From Chloroflexota bacterium (GTDB taxonomy: Bacteria; Chloroflexota; Dehalococcoidia; SM23-28-2; RBG-16-64-32): 13,854 bases of DNA. Numbering within the stretch: position 1 is the stretch's first letter; every line of letters begins with the position of its first letter. Under the pieces are notes generated by a model. The model made no database searches and was not told the DNA's origin. It saw only the letters and a list, made by a program, of their open reading frames with translations. Below, one piece after another: positions 13,149-13,854 of the stretch. Both the position numbers and the translations under genes were made by a program. Where the stretch lies: positions 1 through 13,854 of the forward strand of contig JADFKG010000038.1 of the NCBI GenBank assembly GCA_022565075.1, written 5' to 3'.

Positions 13149-13854
13149 GAGGCAGGCGTGGGGGTCGGCTCAGGGGTAGGTGCCGGTTCTGGTGTCGGCG
13201 TGGGCGTAGGATTCGGCGTAGCCGTCGGCCATGGTGTGGGTGTGGACGTTGCCTCTGGCCCTGCCGGGGGCATGGGGGCGGCGAGCAGGGTCACCACTTG
13301 CGCCTCGTTGCTCGATCCGCTCTCGAAACCGTCGGCGTCTACCGTCGTGACCACGTAGTAGTAGGTTGCGTCTTCAGCGATGGCTGTATCGGCGAAGGAA
13401 GGACTGCGGCTGCTGCCGATACCTTCATACGGCCCGCCGGATGCGATGCCCTGATAGACGTTATAGTAAGCAGCATCCGCCACCAGCTGCCAGGTCAGGT
13501 CTACCGTGGGCAGGGAGTGGTGGAAGAGAGCGGTCAGGCCCGTAGGGCCGGGTGGCGGCTCACAGTTGGTGATGGTGTTGGCGCCGGCGCCGCCGTTGCA
13601 CTCGTCGCTGCCGGGCCCGCCGTCGATGACGTCGTCGCCGTCGCCGCCCTTGATCTCGTCGTCGCCGGGCCCGCCGTCGATGACGTCGTCGCCGTCGCCG
13701 CCCTTGATCTCGTCGTCGCCGTCGCCGCCGTACAGATGGTCGTTGCCGTCCCCCCCGTGGATCTTATCGTTGTCAGGGCCCCCAAGGATCACGTCGTTCC
13801 CGTCGCCGCCGCCGCCCTGGAGGTCATCGTCCCCGTCACCGCCAACGACGCAGT
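13145..13854 (-). CDS. RTX-repeat surface or secreted protein with FN3-like domain, C-terminal part
   Basis: The frame is open from the right edge (13854) to a TAG at 13145-13147, about 235 codons, so the N-terminus and any signal peptide are missing. Seen in order: about eight nonapeptide-like calcium-binding repeats of the form GGxGxDxI/L (GGDGNDHLYGG, GGDGDDEIKGG, GGDGDDVIDGG and so on), a closing GGAGANTITNCE, a domain of about 85 residues that looks like fibronectin type III (GLTALFHHSLPTVDLTWQL ... YYYVVTTVDADGFESG) and a Thr-Pro-rich tail (TPTPTPEPAPTPEP). RTX repeats fold as a parallel beta-roll on binding calcium outside the cell. No LPXTG or hydrophobic anchor follows the tail. The nearest in-frame GTG at 13790-13792 is internal to the repeats and is not the start. 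Partner or substrate unknown. Confidence 0.88.
   Translation of the reverse strand, partial: CVVGGDGDDDLQGGGGDGNDVILGGPDNDKIHGGDGNDHLYGGDGDDEIKGGDGDDVIDGGPGDDEIKGGDGDDVIDGGPGSDECNGGAGANTITNCEPPPGPTGLTALFHHSLPTVDLTWQLVADAAYYNVYQGIASGGPYEGIGSSRSPSFADTAIAEDATYYYVVTTVDADGFESGSSNEAQVVTLLAAPMPPAGPEATSTPTPWPTATPNPTPTPTPEPAPTPEPTPTPAS
13613..13720. repeat. Perfect 54-bp tandem duplication in the RTX region
   Basis: 13613-13666 and 13667-13720 are identical base for base. Each unit encodes 18 residues, two RTX repeats (GDDEIKGGDGDDVIDGGP). Flanking repeats encode similar peptides but differ in bases, so this pair is a recent duplication or kept equal by slippage. Confidence 0.93.

Noticed and set aside
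1..13854. Mobile elements, CRISPR arrays, tRNA or rRNA genes, phage or defence genes
   Set aside because: I saw no transposase or integrase motifs, regular spaced repeats, tRNA-like cloverleaf ends or defence domains; intergenic space is small and mostly explained.

Overview
The window is a GC-rich stretch of bacterial chromosome, coding almost throughout, with strong G/C bias at third codon positions and short intergenic gaps. Gene content and style point to a Chloroflexota (Dehalococcoidia-like) genome. The clues are Thr-Pro-rich tails and linkers on exported proteins, a lipoprotein with a long S/T/P/D linker, GroEL controlled by CIRCE, and a lemA-htpX pair. The phylum is inferred by eye, not from a search. 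I see no phage, IS, CRISPR, rRNA or tRNA in the window.

Left part (1-3600): the large subunit of glutamate synthase (gltB) fills the minus strand from 2803 off the left edge, with about 934 of an expected ~1500 codons present. It has a good promoter and a leader of about 200 nt. A small, less GC-rich four-helix membrane protein of unknown function is read divergently on the plus strand. Middle (3580-7350, plus strand): a lone groEL sits behind a perfect CIRCE operator with no groES beside it. It is followed by a conserved-looking unknown protein that ends at a strong intrinsic terminator, then a translationally close pair of ridA-like and ROK-family sugar kinase genes. A minus-strand unknown protein converges on the kinase.

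Right part (7900-13854): lemA, htpX and an ArsN2-like GNAT acetyltransferase form a tightly overlapping plus-strand operon. The lemA 3' end looks frameshifted. It converges on selD (selenophosphate synthetase), with the two stop codons interlocked in a CTAG. Divergent from selD runs a second plus-strand group: a beta-lactamase-fold lipoprotein, an endonuclease III-like glycosylase and a 47-residue membrane peptide. This group again meets a convergent gene at a shared CTAG. That last gene, open at the right edge, encodes a surface or secreted protein with RTX calcium-binding repeats, an FN3-like domain and a Thr-Pro tail.

The genes read as ordinary housekeeping and stress functions (nitrogen assimilation, protein folding and membrane-protein quality control, reactive-metabolite removal, DNA repair, selenium metabolism). 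I found no convincing new multi-gene system. The observations most worth checking are the lemA frameshift, a perfect 22-bp palindrome inside the sugar kinase, a palindromic repeat inserted in frame in the glycosylase N-terminus, a beta-lactamase fold that seems to lack its omega-loop glutamate, and the repeated CTAG convergent stop overlaps.
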